Source: Haloplanus natans DSM 17983
GTDB lineage: Archaea; Halobacteriota; Halobacteria; Halobacteriales; Haloferacaceae
NCBI RefSeq assembly: GCF_000427685.1
Contig: NZ_KE386573.1
Span: 682,001 to 746,000, forward strand
DNA: 64,000 nt
Direction: 5' to 3'
Notes under the pieces: model-generated
Database searches by the model: none
What the model was told of the DNA's origin: nothing
What the model saw: only the letters and a program-made list of their open reading frames with translations
Shown here: positions 49,546 to 59,304 of the stretch, piece by piece
Position numbering within the stretch: the first letter of the stretch is position 1
Layout: each line of letters starts with the position of its first letter
Translations under genes and position numbers: made by a program

Positions 49546-52500
49546 CTACGATGACCTCCCTTCGACCAGTACGATGCCGCCGTCCTCGACGCCGTCCAGT
49601 GTCTCCCTGACCTCGCGGATTCGGGCCAACAGTTTCTCCGACTCGTCGAGGAGTTCCGTCGCCCGTTCATCGGTCGGCCGGTCGTCCGTGTCGACCAACT
49701 CCGTCACGTCGTCCGTGACGGCAGCGTTCGGAAGCTCCTGTCGGAGCTCCTCCGCGACACGCTGTAGCGCCGCCCACACGTCGTCGTCGGCCCCGGGCTG
49801 TTTGGGGTCTGTCGCTTCCTCGATGAGCTGTCGAACTCGCTGGATCGACGGCGGGCGCGAGGCATCGAGTACCGTAGCGACCGACTCGGTGGTCGGCGAC
49901 TCCCGGTGCTCTGCGCGGAGTTTTTCGTGGGCAGACCGTAGCTTCGACCACGGGCTCGGATCGCCCTCGAGGAGTTCTCGACCCCTCGCGTACGCTTCGG
50001 CCTGTCCTCTCACCGCCGAATCGACGAGCTCACCTTCGTCGATCCGATCGCCGTTCCACGCGAGGTCGAAGACCGACTCGAGATCGCCGAACGACACGCC
50101 GTCGAACGTCTCCGTGGCGTCGTCGATCAGCCCGTCGACCGCCGACTCGTTCTCCCGGAGCCACTCGGTCAGCTCCGTGCAGATTTCGTCCGGATCCGAC
50201 TTGGTCGGGGAGTCGCCCGCCACCCGACGGTACTGCGTCGAGAGTTCGTCGACGCGGTGGCCCGTCGCATCCGCGAGGCGTGCGGTCACGGTCGGCTTCG
50301 TCGGCACGGACCCGCTCTCGGCAGTCGTCTGCATTCGGCTGGTGATCGTCGCGTTGGGATACCACTCCTCCAGCCGTTCGAGTTCGGCGGTGAGTTGGTC
50401 CCAGAGCGTTTTTTCGCCGTCGACTACAGCGAAGAGTTCGCGTGCATCCGCGAACGTCTCTGCCGCCGATTGAACGTCGTCCTCGACCAACTCCGACGTG
50501 GTGATCTCGCCCCCACTGTACGCAGGCGACAGCACACGTTCGAGGGCGTCCAGCGACACGTCGAACGCCCGTGACGTGCGCTTGAACGCCCGCCTGACGA
50601 GCACACTGTTGTCGGCGACCCACGAGCCGAGTTCGGCCACCCACGCGTCGGGGTCACTGCCCGCCGGATCGTCCCCGAGGACCGTCGACACCACGGTGCG
50701 GATCTCCTTGGGATTGACCGTATCGACGCCGAACCGCACCTGAAGCGAGGTGAGTCCACCCTTCGTCCGGACCTGTCGGCCGATCGCGCTGGGGTCGGTC
50801 ACGTACTCGGTGTCGTGTTTGAGTGCGACCTGCTCGTTCGAGGTGGCTAGCGTGATGAGCAACGCCGCAATCGACTCCTGTGGCGTTCCTCGGTAGTCCC
50901 CGTTCGCCGTCCGTGTCTGCTGGAGCAACGTCTCGACGTCCACCGCTGTCTTCGACTCGTACTCGTCGATGAACTCCCGACACCACCCCGTCTCCGCGAG
51001 AGATGCGGTCGCGGTATCCACGCCAAGCAACACGGCGTCAGCGTCTGCGAGCGGCCACGGACCGCTGCCACGGAAGAACTGTGCCAGATCCTTCGCGTCC
51101 TCGACCTCGACGAGCGGTCGCGAGAGTACCGTCCGGGTCGCGCCGAAAACCCCTTGAACCTGCTCTTCGACGACCCCATCGAGGGTGGAGCGCTCTCCCT
51201 CGTAGTCGTCAACCGTATAGACCGACGCGTTCTCCAGAAGGTCGCTTACGGACGCCTCCAGCCGCCGTTTGTCCGTCCGGTGCTCGCGCTCTAGCTCCTC
51301 GTGGTTCTCCGTTTCTTCCTCGAGCACCTGGCCCATCCCGATGACGTTCCGAATCCTGTCCAGCGTCGATCCCGGAACGTCGATCGAGACGAGGATGTGT
51401 TCACCCCCGTCTCGGCCATCGTTCACGTCCTGCCAGGTTGCGACCTGCTCCGCAACGGTGTCCGGATCGTCCGCAAGGACACGGATCCGAACCGCGTCGT
51501 ATTCGGTCTTGGGTGCTCGGTCGACTGGGTCCAGGATCGAGTACTCGTATCGAAGCGGGACGAGCCGTTCGGTCCCAATATCGGCTTCGTGACGCGTCCC
51601 GTCGCTCCGGAAGAAGTCGTCGTTCTCTCGAAGGCGGGTTTCGAGCCAGGCAGACAGCTGGTGTGGCGAGATCCGTTCGGCTTTCGTCTGTGCCCGACTC
51701 AGGATACTCTCCTGTTCCTCGGAGACCAGCGTGTACACTTCGTCGCCCTGGTCGTTGGTTTCCGTGAGCGCCTTCCGTTTGTCGACGAGCGTGTTCAACG
51801 CGGACTGTGTCTCCTCGACTGCCCTCCCCACCGATGCGTCAACGTCATCGAGCATCAGTCGGCCCAGGTTCGCCGGCGTCGCCGGGACGGCGGGTGTCTG
51901 GTTCAGCAGGTACAGCGCCTTCGATACGCGCACCTCCCACGCGGCTTCGGTCCCATCGAACGTCGGGATCAGCGTGTTCTCGACCATCTCCTGGACCCAC
52001 AGTGGCACGTAGGTCGTCTCTTCGACGAGAAGGTCGAACAGCTCGTCCCAGGTGATCAGCTCGCCCACTTCGGTGTCCGCCCACCCGAACTTGGTGAACA
52101 GCGACCGCACCAACACGAGCAGCGCACGGCCCTGAATGTACTCCCGATCCGTGGCCCGGCCCTGTGTGATCAGCTCCTGCATCACCGTTCGCAGCAGCGT
52201 CAGGTCGTACTCACGGAAGGGGTAGGACTCGACGGCGTCGGGATCGGCACTCCCGACCGGCGCATACGTCTCCAGTGAGAGGTCGGGCATCGACGAGACG
52301 AGAGCGGAGACACGCTGTGTCCCGGCCCCGTCTTTCTGTAGCCACCGCTTTCGGACGATGATTTCCGTATCTGCGCCTTCGAGCGGCACCTGCTGATGTG
52401 TCCAGTGATCTTCGGGAGGCTCACCGACGAGGCTCTCTCGTGTCGCCGGCAGCGAGTACTGTCCCGTCGTTACGACCACTGGATTCGGCCCGTACTGGAG

Positions 52501-53361
52501 CGCTTCCATCGTCTCCTCGAACTCACGATAGCGATGGCTACTGTCACCGACGAACAGCGCCACCTCGTCGAGGCCCAACAGGAGTTCGGTGTGTGGGCCG
52601 TCCGCGTTCAGGACCTCGGTCACCGTCTCGACTCGGTCGACCAGTTCGTCCGGGTCGAACGATTCCGGCGCCACTTCGGCTTCCGCTCGTTCGATGGACG
52701 CTTTCACGCCCTCCCGACTGTCGAGATCCGTCCCCGTCGTCTCCGACATCGACGGGAGCGTCTCGTAGAGCCACTTTCGTAGGGACGCACGCTCTTCGAG
52801 AACGTCGTCGAACTCCTGGCCACGCTCGCCCGACGTGATGGCCGCCCAGACCCCGTCGTACTCCATATCCACGGTCCAGGCCCATTCCAACAGCCAGTTC
52901 GGATCGGTCGGATAGCCAAGCTCGCGTCCGATCGCCTCGAAGATGAGAAAGGGGAGGGGAGGCTCCTTCGACGCGTCGCGATCGAGGAGGTTCAGAAACA
53001 CCGGCTTGAGCCGATCGACGTGTGACTTTTCGATCGACTGCGCCAAGTTATCGAATCCGGGGCACTGCGCTGCCAACGTCTCTCCCAGGCGAGCAAACTC
53101 GGACTCGCTATCGGCGACGAGACCGATCAGTTTCAACAGGTGGGTCTTCCCGGATCCGAACGTCGCGTGGAGATAGAGGAATCGAGCGGCCTCTCCGGGA
53201 TGCGTTTCGATGACGTCACCGAGCGCGGTGAGTACACGCTTGGCACTCTCCGTTTCGTGGAACTCCGCAACGTCGGTCTCCGCTCGCTCGCGAGCGTTGA
53301 CCTTCTGGACCTCTTCGAGTTGGCGGGTTGGATCGCTGCGAAATAGCTCGTTGATACTCAT
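49546..53361 (-). CDS. BrxC/PglY-type P-loop ATPase, second copy
   Basis: 1271 residues. Walker A is 'YLHATFGSGKTHLLKLIGLV' (GSGKT, about residues 69-73) and Walker B 'ELLLGLDEVALFVGDSSH' (about residues 260-275), followed by 'NPVVVTTGQYSLPA', the sensor-like segment. The long C-terminal half is helical with little similarity to known domains. It starts MSINELFRSDPTRQLEEV and its ATG overlaps the brxB stop (ATGA). PglY/BrxC proteins are AAA-like motors needed for BREX defence. The absence of frameshifts over 3.8 kb argues that it is still under selection or only recently released. Confidence 0.85.
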   Translation of the reverse strand: MSINELFRSDPTRQLEEVQKVNARERAETDVAEFHETESAKRVLTALGDVIETHPGEAARFLYLHATFGSGKTHLLKLIGLVADSESEFARLGETLAAQCPGFDNLAQSIEKSHVDRLKPVFLNLLDRDASKEPPLPFLIFEAIGRELGYPTDPNWLLEWAWTVDMEYDGVWAAITSGERGQEFDDVLEERASLRKWLYETLPSMSETTGTDLDSREGVKASIERAEAEVAPESFDPDELVDRVETVTEVLNADGPHTELLLGLDEVALFVGDSSHRYREFEETMEALQYGPNPVVVTTGQYSLPATRESLVGEPPEDHWTHQQVPLEGADTEIIVRKRWLQKDGAGTQRVSALVSSMPDLSLETYAPVGSADPDAVESYPFREYDLTLLRTVMQELITQGRATDREYIQGRALLVLVRSLFTKFGWADTEVGELITWDELFDLLVEETTYVPLWVQEMVENTLIPTFDGTEAAWEVRVSKALYLLNQTPAVPATPANLGRLMLDDVDASVGRAVEETQSALNTLVDKRKALTETNDQGDEVYTLVSEEQESILSRAQTKAERISPHQLSAWLETRLRENDDFFRSDGTRHEADIGTERLVPLRYEYSILDPVDRAPKTEYDAVRIRVLADDPDTVAEQVATWQDVNDGRDGGEHILVSIDVPGSTLDRIRNVIGMGQVLEEETENHEELEREHRTDKRRLEASVSDLLENASVYTVDDYEGERSTLDGVVEEQVQGVFGATRTVLSRPLVEVEDAKDLAQFFRGSGPWPLADADAVLLGVDTATASLAETGWCREFIDEYESKTAVDVETLLQQTRTANGDYRGTPQESIAALLITLATSNEQVALKHDTEYVTDPSAIGRQVRTKGGLTSLQVRFGVDTVNPKEIRTVVSTVLGDDPAGSDPDAWVAELGSWVADNSVLVRRAFKRTSRAFDVSLDALERVLSPAYSGGEITTSELVEDDVQSAAETFADARELFAVVDGEKTLWDQLTAELERLEEWYPNATITSRMQTTAESGSVPTKPTVTARLADATGHRVDELSTQYRRVAGDSPTKSDPDEICTELTEWLRENESAVDGLIDDATETFDGVSFGDLESVFDLAWNGDRIDEGELVDSAVRGQAEAYARGRELLEGDPSPWSKLRSAHEKLRAEHRESPTTESVATVLDASRPPSIQRVRQLIEEATDPKQPGADDDVWAALQRVAEELRQELPNAAVTDDVTELVDTDDRPTDERATELLDESEKLLARIREVRETLDGVEDGGIVLVEGRSS

Positions 53362-53948
53362 CGTTGGAGATGCTCCTCCTGAACCGGCCCGGGAATTTGA
53401 TGCGCGGGGTAGTAGTGTCTCGAGTCGCCGCCAAAGAAACTCAACTTCCCCCCAACGTCGTCGCCTGGGAACGGAATTCCGATGGTCGATCCGACGTTCC
53501 GACGGTCGAGTTCGTCGAGTAGCTCGGAGGCGCGTGTGAACGGGTAGAGGCTCCCGAGATTGAGGAGCAAGACGACGTGGCTCTGCTGTGCCAGATGCTC
53601 TTCGTCGATCCTGTTTTGCATCATCTCTCGGACGAGCTCCTCGGCGAGCCGGTCTTGCATCGTCCCTTCGAGACGCTTCGGACTCGTCTCGCTACCGAGC
53701 GCGACACACAAGTTGTACACTTTGGTCCGTGGAAGTAGTTCGTCGAGCCAGATCGGTTGGACGGTGATGTCGCCGTCGATCACCGGCGGCTCGTCATTCC
53801 CCGTCGCCCACGCACCGAGGCGGTCCGCAGTTCGGTGTTCGAGCGCGGGGTCGACGGCCACGATAACGAACGGATTTCGGATGCCAGCTTGGCCCTTTGC
53901 GAACGTGCAGAGCTTCTCTTTGAACCCTCGATACGGTGATGTCGTCAT
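53358..53948 (-). CDS. brxB: BrxB (DUF1788) protein of BREX
   Basis: 196 residues: 'FVIVAVDPALEHRTADRLGAWA', then 'DELLPRTKVYNLCVALG', 'HVVLLLNLGSLYPFTRASELLDEL' and 'FPGDDVGGKLSFFGG' followed by YYPAH. The last three segments match the DUF1788 pattern (nLgsLyPf, yPG, LslFg, YYRA). It is a small cytoplasmic protein essential in type 1 BREX, role unknown. ATGA overlaps on both sides show tight translational coupling to the two ATPases. Confidence 0.88.
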   Translation of the reverse strand: MTTSPYRGFKEKLCTFAKGQAGIRNPFVIVAVDPALEHRTADRLGAWATGNDEPPVIDGDITVQPIWLDELLPRTKVYNLCVALGSETSPKRLEGTMQDRLAEELVREMMQNRIDEEHLAQQSHVVLLLNLGSLYPFTRASELLDELDRRNVGSTIGIPFPGDDVGGKLSFFGGDSRHYYPAHQIPGPVQEEHLQR

Positions 53949-56900
53949 CGGACGATCACCCCCGAATCCGTGGTCTCGATGTCTAGCTCTCGTTTTTCGA
54001 CGAGCCGCTCGAACTGGTCGTTCATCGACGGACGATCGTCAGGAAGCACACCGATCCGGTCGACCTCGTCGGGCGTCCGGTCGCCAACGATCTCCGCGAG
54101 TCGGTCGAATCGGGATTCGAGTTCTTTCACGTCGTGTTCGATCGCCTCAGCGAGTGGCTCCGCACCGGCGAAGTCGTCGGCCGCTGAAACGAGCGTGTCC
54201 TCGTCATCTGCAGAGAGCGACGACATCGCCTCGTCGATCGTTTCGTGCCACCGTCGAAGCTCTCGGAGCGGCGTGATGTACGCCCGCTCGAAAGTTATCT
54301 GCACCCCCGCTGGCAAGTCCGTGGCGGGAATAACCCACGGGTGCTCCGCGATCCGACCGACGAGGTCGGGGATGCCCTGTTCCGCGGCGTAGGTCGCCCA
54401 CGAATCCCGAATTTCCCCGTCGAGGCCTGTCGGTGTCGCTCCTACGAGCGCTTTCCAGCCGGCAGTCGTCCACCAGTCTCCATGGAAGGAATCGAGCGCG
54501 TCACGCTGAGCGGCGACGGACGACTGCACATCCCCATCGATCCACTCGAATCGGGTGTCTCCCGCGGTGAGTTGTGCATCGAACCGGTAGAGTGATTCGA
54601 GTCGCCGATTCCAGACATCTTTGACTTCGTCGAACCACTCCTGTCCCTCGTTTGTCCGCTCGATTGTCTCTCCGAGCCCATCACCCTGTGACCGAACCAC
54701 GGTCAATCGGTCGGCTGTCGCGTCGATGCGGTCGGACAACGCGTCGATGAGCGATTCGAGCAACCCGGAGACCGCATTCGAGTGGACATCGGTATCGACG
54801 ACCAACTGGACGTCTTCTCGCAACCCCGTGAGTGACGAGCGCAACCGTTCGTTCGCTTCCCGGAGGTCGATGAGCCCGTCCGCGACTGTTTCGGTCGTCT
54901 CTTTGAATCCGCCTTCCTCGAGCAGTTCCCCGATCGGTTCGCGTGGGAGCAGCCTGAGCCTCGTCGTCGAGAGGGCCTCCCGATCGAGGACGGCCTCGTT
55001 TGCCAGCGTATTCCCGCCTTCGTCGACGGGGACTAGACGCCCTTCCCGGCAGAAACCCCAGATGATTGCACGGAGTGCCGGTCGCGCCTCGTCGTAGAAC
55101 GGCTTCGTCGAGACGATTTCGTCGAGCACCGTGTTAATGTTGAGCCCGTCGTCGCGACCTTTCAGCTGTCTGCCCGTCAGCGCCAGCACGTTGCTCCGAA
55201 TAGTCCGTCTGCCCTGGCTGGTAGACGGGTCCGACGACGGTACCTGAATGGTGTGTGCCCACGCAGGGAGCGGTTCGTCGGGTGCGAGTTCCGCCAGTTC
55301 CTGCAGGCGGTCGTCTGTCACCTGCAGCATCATCGGGTGGAAGTCGTCGGGATAGCCGACACCGACGGCGGTCTGTACCGCGTTCGAGAGGCCGCCGATA
55401 TCCGCTCGGTCTTTCACGGTGTACGAACCGCTCCCCATCGCGCTCACGAGCTTGCTCCGAACGGCGTCTGCTCGTCGGGTGAGGTCCCGTTCGACGGCGG
55501 GTGGCGTCGTGTGGGTCGAGACTGCGTCCCGGAGCGCCCACCACCTGACCAGGTGTTTTCGAAGATCGTCCAGCCCGTCGGTGTCGATCGACCAGTACAG
55601 CGTCTCCTCATCACCAGTATCCTCGGTCGCATCCGGGCGAACGCCTTGCATCTCGATGGATACGTCGAGTCCCCCTTCGGCATCGACAGACGTCTCGAAA
55701 GGGGTCCCATCGATACCGAATCGATACGTGACGGGATATTCCTCGCCGGAGTCACCGTACGGGACCGAATCCGGGAGCGAGAGATCTCGGGTGATTCGGC
55801 TCCACAGATGCTCGTCCAGCGTTTCCAGTACGGCATCCCAGTCGGGGTTGCGCTCGTTGTCCTCTGCTTCGTCGTAGATGAGACGCTCTTCCTGGGTGGC
55901 GAACCGGTAGCGTGCACCGCTCTCGTCTTCGTTCGGTCGGATGAATTTCTGGAGTCGGTCGAGCGACTCCTCGACGCGGTTCTGCGTACTGATCCAGGCA
56001 CGTCCGTTGAGGTCCGACATTACCGAAACCGCAACGTTCCCTTCGTTGAGCGGAACGATGTCGTGGACGTGCTGTAGCAGCAACACGGCTTTCGCCACCT
56101 CGAGGTCGAACGGTTCCAACTCACCGTCCCGAACCTCGTCTGCGATGCCACGGCTCGCATCGAGTTCGTCGACATCCGTTACCTCGTCGTCTTCCCTACT
56201 GCGAGCCCCTTCGATGACACGCATATCCTGCGTGAGTATCTCTCGGAGTTCCGGCTCGATCTGCTCGTAAAAATCGACGAGGGAGATGACGTGATCCGGT
56301 TCGTCTTCCTCCACCCACGATTCCAGGAGGTCGTGCATCAGTGCGAGTATCGCCCGGGCGGTACCGGAGAAGATAGACTTCGCTGGGTCGCTCGCCTCCT
56401 GCCGGAGATTGAACAGGATTTCGAGGAAAAGCGGGGCGTGATAGGGTAAGAACGGGTAGAACTCGACGAGTTCCTCGTTGTCGATGCTGTCGAGTGGTGG
56501 TTTCGTGTTCTGTTTGATTTCGTTGTAGACCAGCGACTCCGTCGGCTTCACCGATGCTTCTTCGAGGACCTCGCGGACCGCTCGTTCCCCGAATTCGGAC
56601 TTCCGGAAGAGACGCCGCTTTGCAATATCACCGACGTGCTTACTGGGGAGCTGGTAACGGTGCGGGAAGCGATCTTTGACGATGCTGAAGTCCGCGCCGT
56701 GTGCGGCGAATTTCGGCTGCACGTCTTCGATTTTCGCCTGCGCGGTCGCGACTAATTGGATGTCGCCACCGCCGATGTCGTCGACGTTCTCCGCGAGTGT
56801 CTGAAGCTCGGTCAGACGCTCGAAGTCGGTCCCGATAAAGAGACTCACCTCGTCCAGTAGCACCACCAGCTTCACCGGTCTCTCCATCTCGTCTGCACGC

Positions 56901-57706
56901 TCGGATCGGAGTTCTTCGAGCCTGCCCACCACTTCTTCCGGGTCGATATCCGACGGTTGCAGGTCTGTGTACCCGTCCCGAGTGCCGTTGACCTCCTCGA
57001 ACAGTCGCGGGAGAACGACGTCTGCCAGCGCGCCGTATCTTTGAATATCCGTCCATAGTCCGTCCGTCTCCCAGTCGTACTCACGGGACGAGGCTCTCGT
57101 CCCCTCCAGCGCAGCCGCTGCACGGGCTTGGCGTTCGGGCCACGCATCCGTCGTGCGGAACCATTTCTCGAAATAGGCGACATCGAGCTGTGAAGACAAC
57201 CCTTCGGAGAGACCATCGTTCACGCCGGTCAGGTTGTGATCTTGATGTGCGTGCCTGAGAACGATCTCGCTGAAGCTCCGTTGCTTCTGCCCCTGGTATT
57301 TTAACAGGTTGACCGATATCGGGATCACGTAGTATTCGTCGTGGATCTCTTGCCAGTGGTCACGCAACTGGTCCAACGCCTCTTCACGAGCATCCCCCGC
57401 GAGATCGGACCAGACCGTGTCCTGCTTGCCCTCCAGCCACGTAGTATCGAGTAGTCCGTCGAGGACGGTCAGTAGGTGGCTCTTCCCACTACCGTAGTAG
57501 CCGTAGAGCCAATAGTTGGAGCCAGTCCGCATATCGTCTGCCCGGTCGAGGGTTCGGTCGACAAAATCCCTGATAAACCGCCGAGAGTCGGCCGTCATAT
57601 GGTACGACTGGATCGCCCGTTTCCGGTGATCGCGCTCCTTTCGGTCGATACGAACGGACTCCTCGAAGTCCTCGGGGAGATCGGTGAACCAGTTCCTGTC
57701 GACCAT
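53945..57706 (-). CDS. brxC: BrxC/PglY-type P-loop ATPase, first copy
   Basis: 1253 residues from the ATG at 57706, which overlaps the brxA stop (TAATG). Walker A is 'YWLYGYYGSGKSHLLTVLDG' (GSGKS, about residues 62-66), Walker B 'VKLVVLLDEVSLFIGTDFE' (about residues 265-280), followed by 'IQLVATAQAKIEDVQPKF'. 'HRYQLPSKHVGDIAKRRLF' and 'EFYPFLPYHAPLFLEIL' are strongly BrxC-like. Its N terminus and Walker A context differ from the second copy, so the two are distinct paralogs and not a recent duplication. A GTG nine codons upstream is less likely. Confidence 0.88.
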   Translation of the reverse strand: MVDRNWFTDLPEDFEESVRIDRKERDHRKRAIQSYHMTADSRRFIRDFVDRTLDRADDMRTGSNYWLYGYYGSGKSHLLTVLDGLLDTTWLEGKQDTVWSDLAGDAREEALDQLRDHWQEIHDEYYVIPISVNLLKYQGQKQRSFSEIVLRHAHQDHNLTGVNDGLSEGLSSQLDVAYFEKWFRTTDAWPERQARAAAALEGTRASSREYDWETDGLWTDIQRYGALADVVLPRLFEEVNGTRDGYTDLQPSDIDPEEVVGRLEELRSERADEMERPVKLVVLLDEVSLFIGTDFERLTELQTLAENVDDIGGGDIQLVATAQAKIEDVQPKFAAHGADFSIVKDRFPHRYQLPSKHVGDIAKRRLFRKSEFGERAVREVLEEASVKPTESLVYNEIKQNTKPPLDSIDNEELVEFYPFLPYHAPLFLEILFNLRQEASDPAKSIFSGTARAILALMHDLLESWVEEDEPDHVISLVDFYEQIEPELREILTQDMRVIEGARSREDDEVTDVDELDASRGIADEVRDGELEPFDLEVAKAVLLLQHVHDIVPLNEGNVAVSVMSDLNGRAWISTQNRVEESLDRLQKFIRPNEDESGARYRFATQEERLIYDEAEDNERNPDWDAVLETLDEHLWSRITRDLSLPDSVPYGDSGEEYPVTYRFGIDGTPFETSVDAEGGLDVSIEMQGVRPDATEDTGDEETLYWSIDTDGLDDLRKHLVRWWALRDAVSTHTTPPAVERDLTRRADAVRSKLVSAMGSGSYTVKDRADIGGLSNAVQTAVGVGYPDDFHPMMLQVTDDRLQELAELAPDEPLPAWAHTIQVPSSDPSTSQGRRTIRSNVLALTGRQLKGRDDGLNINTVLDEIVSTKPFYDEARPALRAIIWGFCREGRLVPVDEGGNTLANEAVLDREALSTTRLRLLPREPIGELLEEGGFKETTETVADGLIDLREANERLRSSLTGLREDVQLVVDTDVHSNAVSGLLESLIDALSDRIDATADRLTVVRSQGDGLGETIERTNEGQEWFDEVKDVWNRRLESLYRFDAQLTAGDTRFEWIDGDVQSSVAAQRDALDSFHGDWWTTAGWKALVGATPTGLDGEIRDSWATYAAEQGIPDLVGRIAEHPWVIPATDLPAGVQITFERAYITPLRELRRWHETIDEAMSSLSADDEDTLVSAADDFAGAEPLAEAIEHDVKELESRFDRLAEIVGDRTPDEVDRIGVLPDDRPSMNDQFERLVEKRELDIETTDSGVIVR

Positions 57707-58542
57707 TAGGCACTCCCCCCGTCTTGCACCCACGAGTACGGCTCGTCTGTGGGACGGAAGTCGAGTTCACCATGACGCTCCAGATACTCCCACGCCTCAG
57801 TGCTGGCGACGCGGTCGAAAAGTTCCGTCCACCGATCCGCCGGCTGGAAGAGATACAGTAGCCCGCGTGGCGCAGTGAGCCACTCCTCGTCGGCTCCGTA
57901 CGAGTAGTCCATCGAGACGAGCAGCGGAACATCGCCTATCGAAGGGGGTTCACCCACGGTGGCCCGCTGCCCGTCGAGGACACCGATTTCACGCATCACC
58001 GACCGGAACCCTTCGCACCATCGCTCGGTGGTCGACTCCGCATAGTCGAAACCGCTCCCGTCAGAACATTCGAGCCGATCGAGGATCCGGGTGAGCGTCT
58101 CGTTCGAGAACTCGAGCGGGTCCGTCTTCCCGTGCGCAACACGAGCGACGTATTCGTGGACGACATAGCGGACGAGTGCATCGTCCGCGATCAGGTACAG
58201 GGAGAGAATCTGGGCCGTATCACGCGTCGTCTTGCACTCGTCGAAGATTGCTGGAAGCGCACTCGGATTCGGGAGCGCGGCGGGAGCGTTTTTGAACCGC
58301 GATGTCAGGATACGATAGATCTTCTGTGAACTCCCTCTCGTACTCCGGTTGGATAACCGTTCGCCGAACCATCCCTCTTCGACATCGTTCCAGTTGCCGT
58401 GCTCGGCGTAGAGTCGAGCGAGTTCCTCAGCTCGCCCGACGAGCAGGCCACACATTGTCAAGTCCGTGGTCACGTCCGCCGCAGAAAGCCCGCGAGACAG
58501 CGACGGAAGTGGTGGGCACCTTCCGTCGGAAACGGGGACCAT
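57706..58542 (-). CDS. brxA: BrxA (DUF1819) protein of BREX
   Basis: 278 residues, first gene of the operon. The helical middle 'KTTRDTAQILSLYLIADDALVRYVVHEYV' with 'LTRILDRLECSDGSGFDYAESTTERWCEGFRSVMREIGVL' (in pieces) follows the DUF1819 pattern, in which a small helical protein with DNA-binding ability is found. From the ATG at 58542 an AAATATAAAG TATA box (58566-58575, minus strand) lies about 24-33 nt upstream, so the operon promoter starts here and the mRNA is leaderless. A weaker in-frame ATG lies 8 codons upstream inside the promoter. Confidence 0.85.
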   Translation of the reverse strand: MVPVSDGRCPPLPSLSRGLSAADVTTDLTMCGLLVGRAEELARLYAEHGNWNDVEEGWFGERLSNRSTRGSSQKIYRILTSRFKNAPAALPNPSALPAIFDECKTTRDTAQILSLYLIADDALVRYVVHEYVARVAHGKTDPLEFSNETLTRILDRLECSDGSGFDYAESTTERWCEGFRSVMREIGVLDGQRATVGEPPSIGDVPLLVSMDYSYGADEEWLTAPRGLLYLFQPADRWTELFDRVASTEAWEYLERHGELDFRPTDEPYSWVQDGGSA

Positions 58543-58565
58543 ACGTTGTAAATTAATCCGGTGCA

Positions 58566-58575
58566 CTTTATATTT
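58566..58575 (-). promoter_or_regulatory. TATA box of the BREX operon
   Basis: AAATATAAAG on the minus strand, the best TATA match in this region and at the right distance from the brxA ATG. The rest of the gap to the stress-protein gene (58576-58796) holds no further gene or palindrome copy. Confidence 0.6.
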
Positions 58576-58796
58576 CGTCTACGGGCGGAGGGTCGCGTCT
58601 CCCATCGTGGCGCCGGTCGGTTGGCGGCCACACTCGCGAAACATCCTGCAACTGCTGGTTGGAGACGTCTGCGCGTCGAGCCGTCACCGGTCGGGGCGAC
58701 GTGGAGGGGTTGGTTCCGGAAACCCGACCTGTCACACGACGATCCTCGGGGTTGCCCGACCGCGGGGAATATCTGTCCACGGGTCGATGGCTACCC

Positions 58797-59228
58797 ATGC
58801 CCCCATCTCACGTCCTCGTCCCCCTCGATGGCTCGCCGCTCGCGGACGCCGCGCTCGCGGAGGCGCTTTCCCTGTTCGACTGCCGGCTCACGGTCCTGAA
58901 CGTCGTGACACCGCTCGACGCGGGCATGAGCGAGGGTGGGATCCTCGACGCGGGCGAGGACCGTCGCGAGAGCGCACGCGACCGGGCCGAGCGTCTCGTC
59001 GAGCGGGCGCGGTCCCGGGCGGCCGAGGCCGATTGCACCGTCGACACCGTCGTCCGAGCCGGCGATCCGGCCGAGACGATCCTCGACTCCGTCGACGAGC
59101 ACGGTATCGACCGGATCGTGATGGGCGGGCACGGCGGCGAGCGCAACGCCGTTGCCCGCCGACTGCTTGGCACCGTCGCGACGACCGTCGTCGGCGAGGC
59201 GCCGGTGACGGTGACGGTCGTTCGTTGA
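58797..59228 (+). CDS. Universal stress protein (UspA family)
   Basis: 143 residues of one Usp domain: 'HVLVPLDGSPLADAALAEAL' at the N terminus (nucleotide-contacting Asp), 'AGDPAETILDSVDEHGIDRIVMGGHGGERNAVARRLLGTVA' (in pieces) containing the ATP-binding G-x2-G-x9-G pattern, and 'APVTVTVVR' at the end. Role: nucleotide-binding stress or transport-modulating protein. The upstream frame is open, but the ATG at 58797 gives the family N terminus. Palindrome copy C starts right after its stop codon. Convergent with the PiT transporter. Confidence 0.92.
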   Translation: MPPSHVLVPLDGSPLADAALAEALSLFDCRLTVLNVVTPLDAGMSEGGILDAGEDRRESARDRAERLVERARSRAAEADCTVDTVVRAGDPAETILDSVDEHGIDRIVMGGHGGERNAVARRLLGTVATTVVGEAPVTVTVVR

Positions 59229-59302
59229 GGGAGTATCGGAAGTCGTCAGGGATGCTCGCCGTGGCAGTCCGGCGAGCATCCCTGGACAGTTACGATACCC
59301 CC
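59229..59302. repeat. Copy C of the two-stem palindrome family, opposite orientation
   Basis: The inner arms 59246-59260 and 59271-59285 (TCAGGGATGCTCGCC/GGCGAGCATCCCTGG) pair over 14-15 bp around a 10-nt loop GTGGCAGTCC. The outer arms GGGAGTATCG/CGATACCCCC (59229-59238, 59293-59302) pair with one mismatch. On the minus strand it reads TAACTGT before the inner stem and GACTTCC after it, matching TAACTGG and GACTTAC of copy B. It fills the gap between two convergent stop codons almost exactly. Confidence 0.85.
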
Positions 59303-59304
59303 TC

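Larger units (their letters stand above)
46654..58542 (-). other. BREX phage-defence operon (type 5-like), decayed
   Basis: Transcription runs brxA, brxC/pglY-1, brxB, brxC/pglY-2, pglX remnant, pglZ, helicase remnant, with overlapping or near-overlapping stop/start codons throughout. Two BrxC/PglY ATPases plus a BrxHII-type helicase in place of BrxL is the layout I recall for type 5 BREX of haloarchaea. It lies beside tRNA-Gln and has visibly lower GC than the core genes, both consistent with horizontal acquisition. The methyltransferase and the helicase are missing. Confidence 0.8.

Noticed and set aside
59229-59302. Intrinsic-type hairpin terminator between convergent genes
   Set aside because: A strong inner stem exists but no T-run follows on either strand, and a second outer stem plus conserved motifs link it to the palindrome family.
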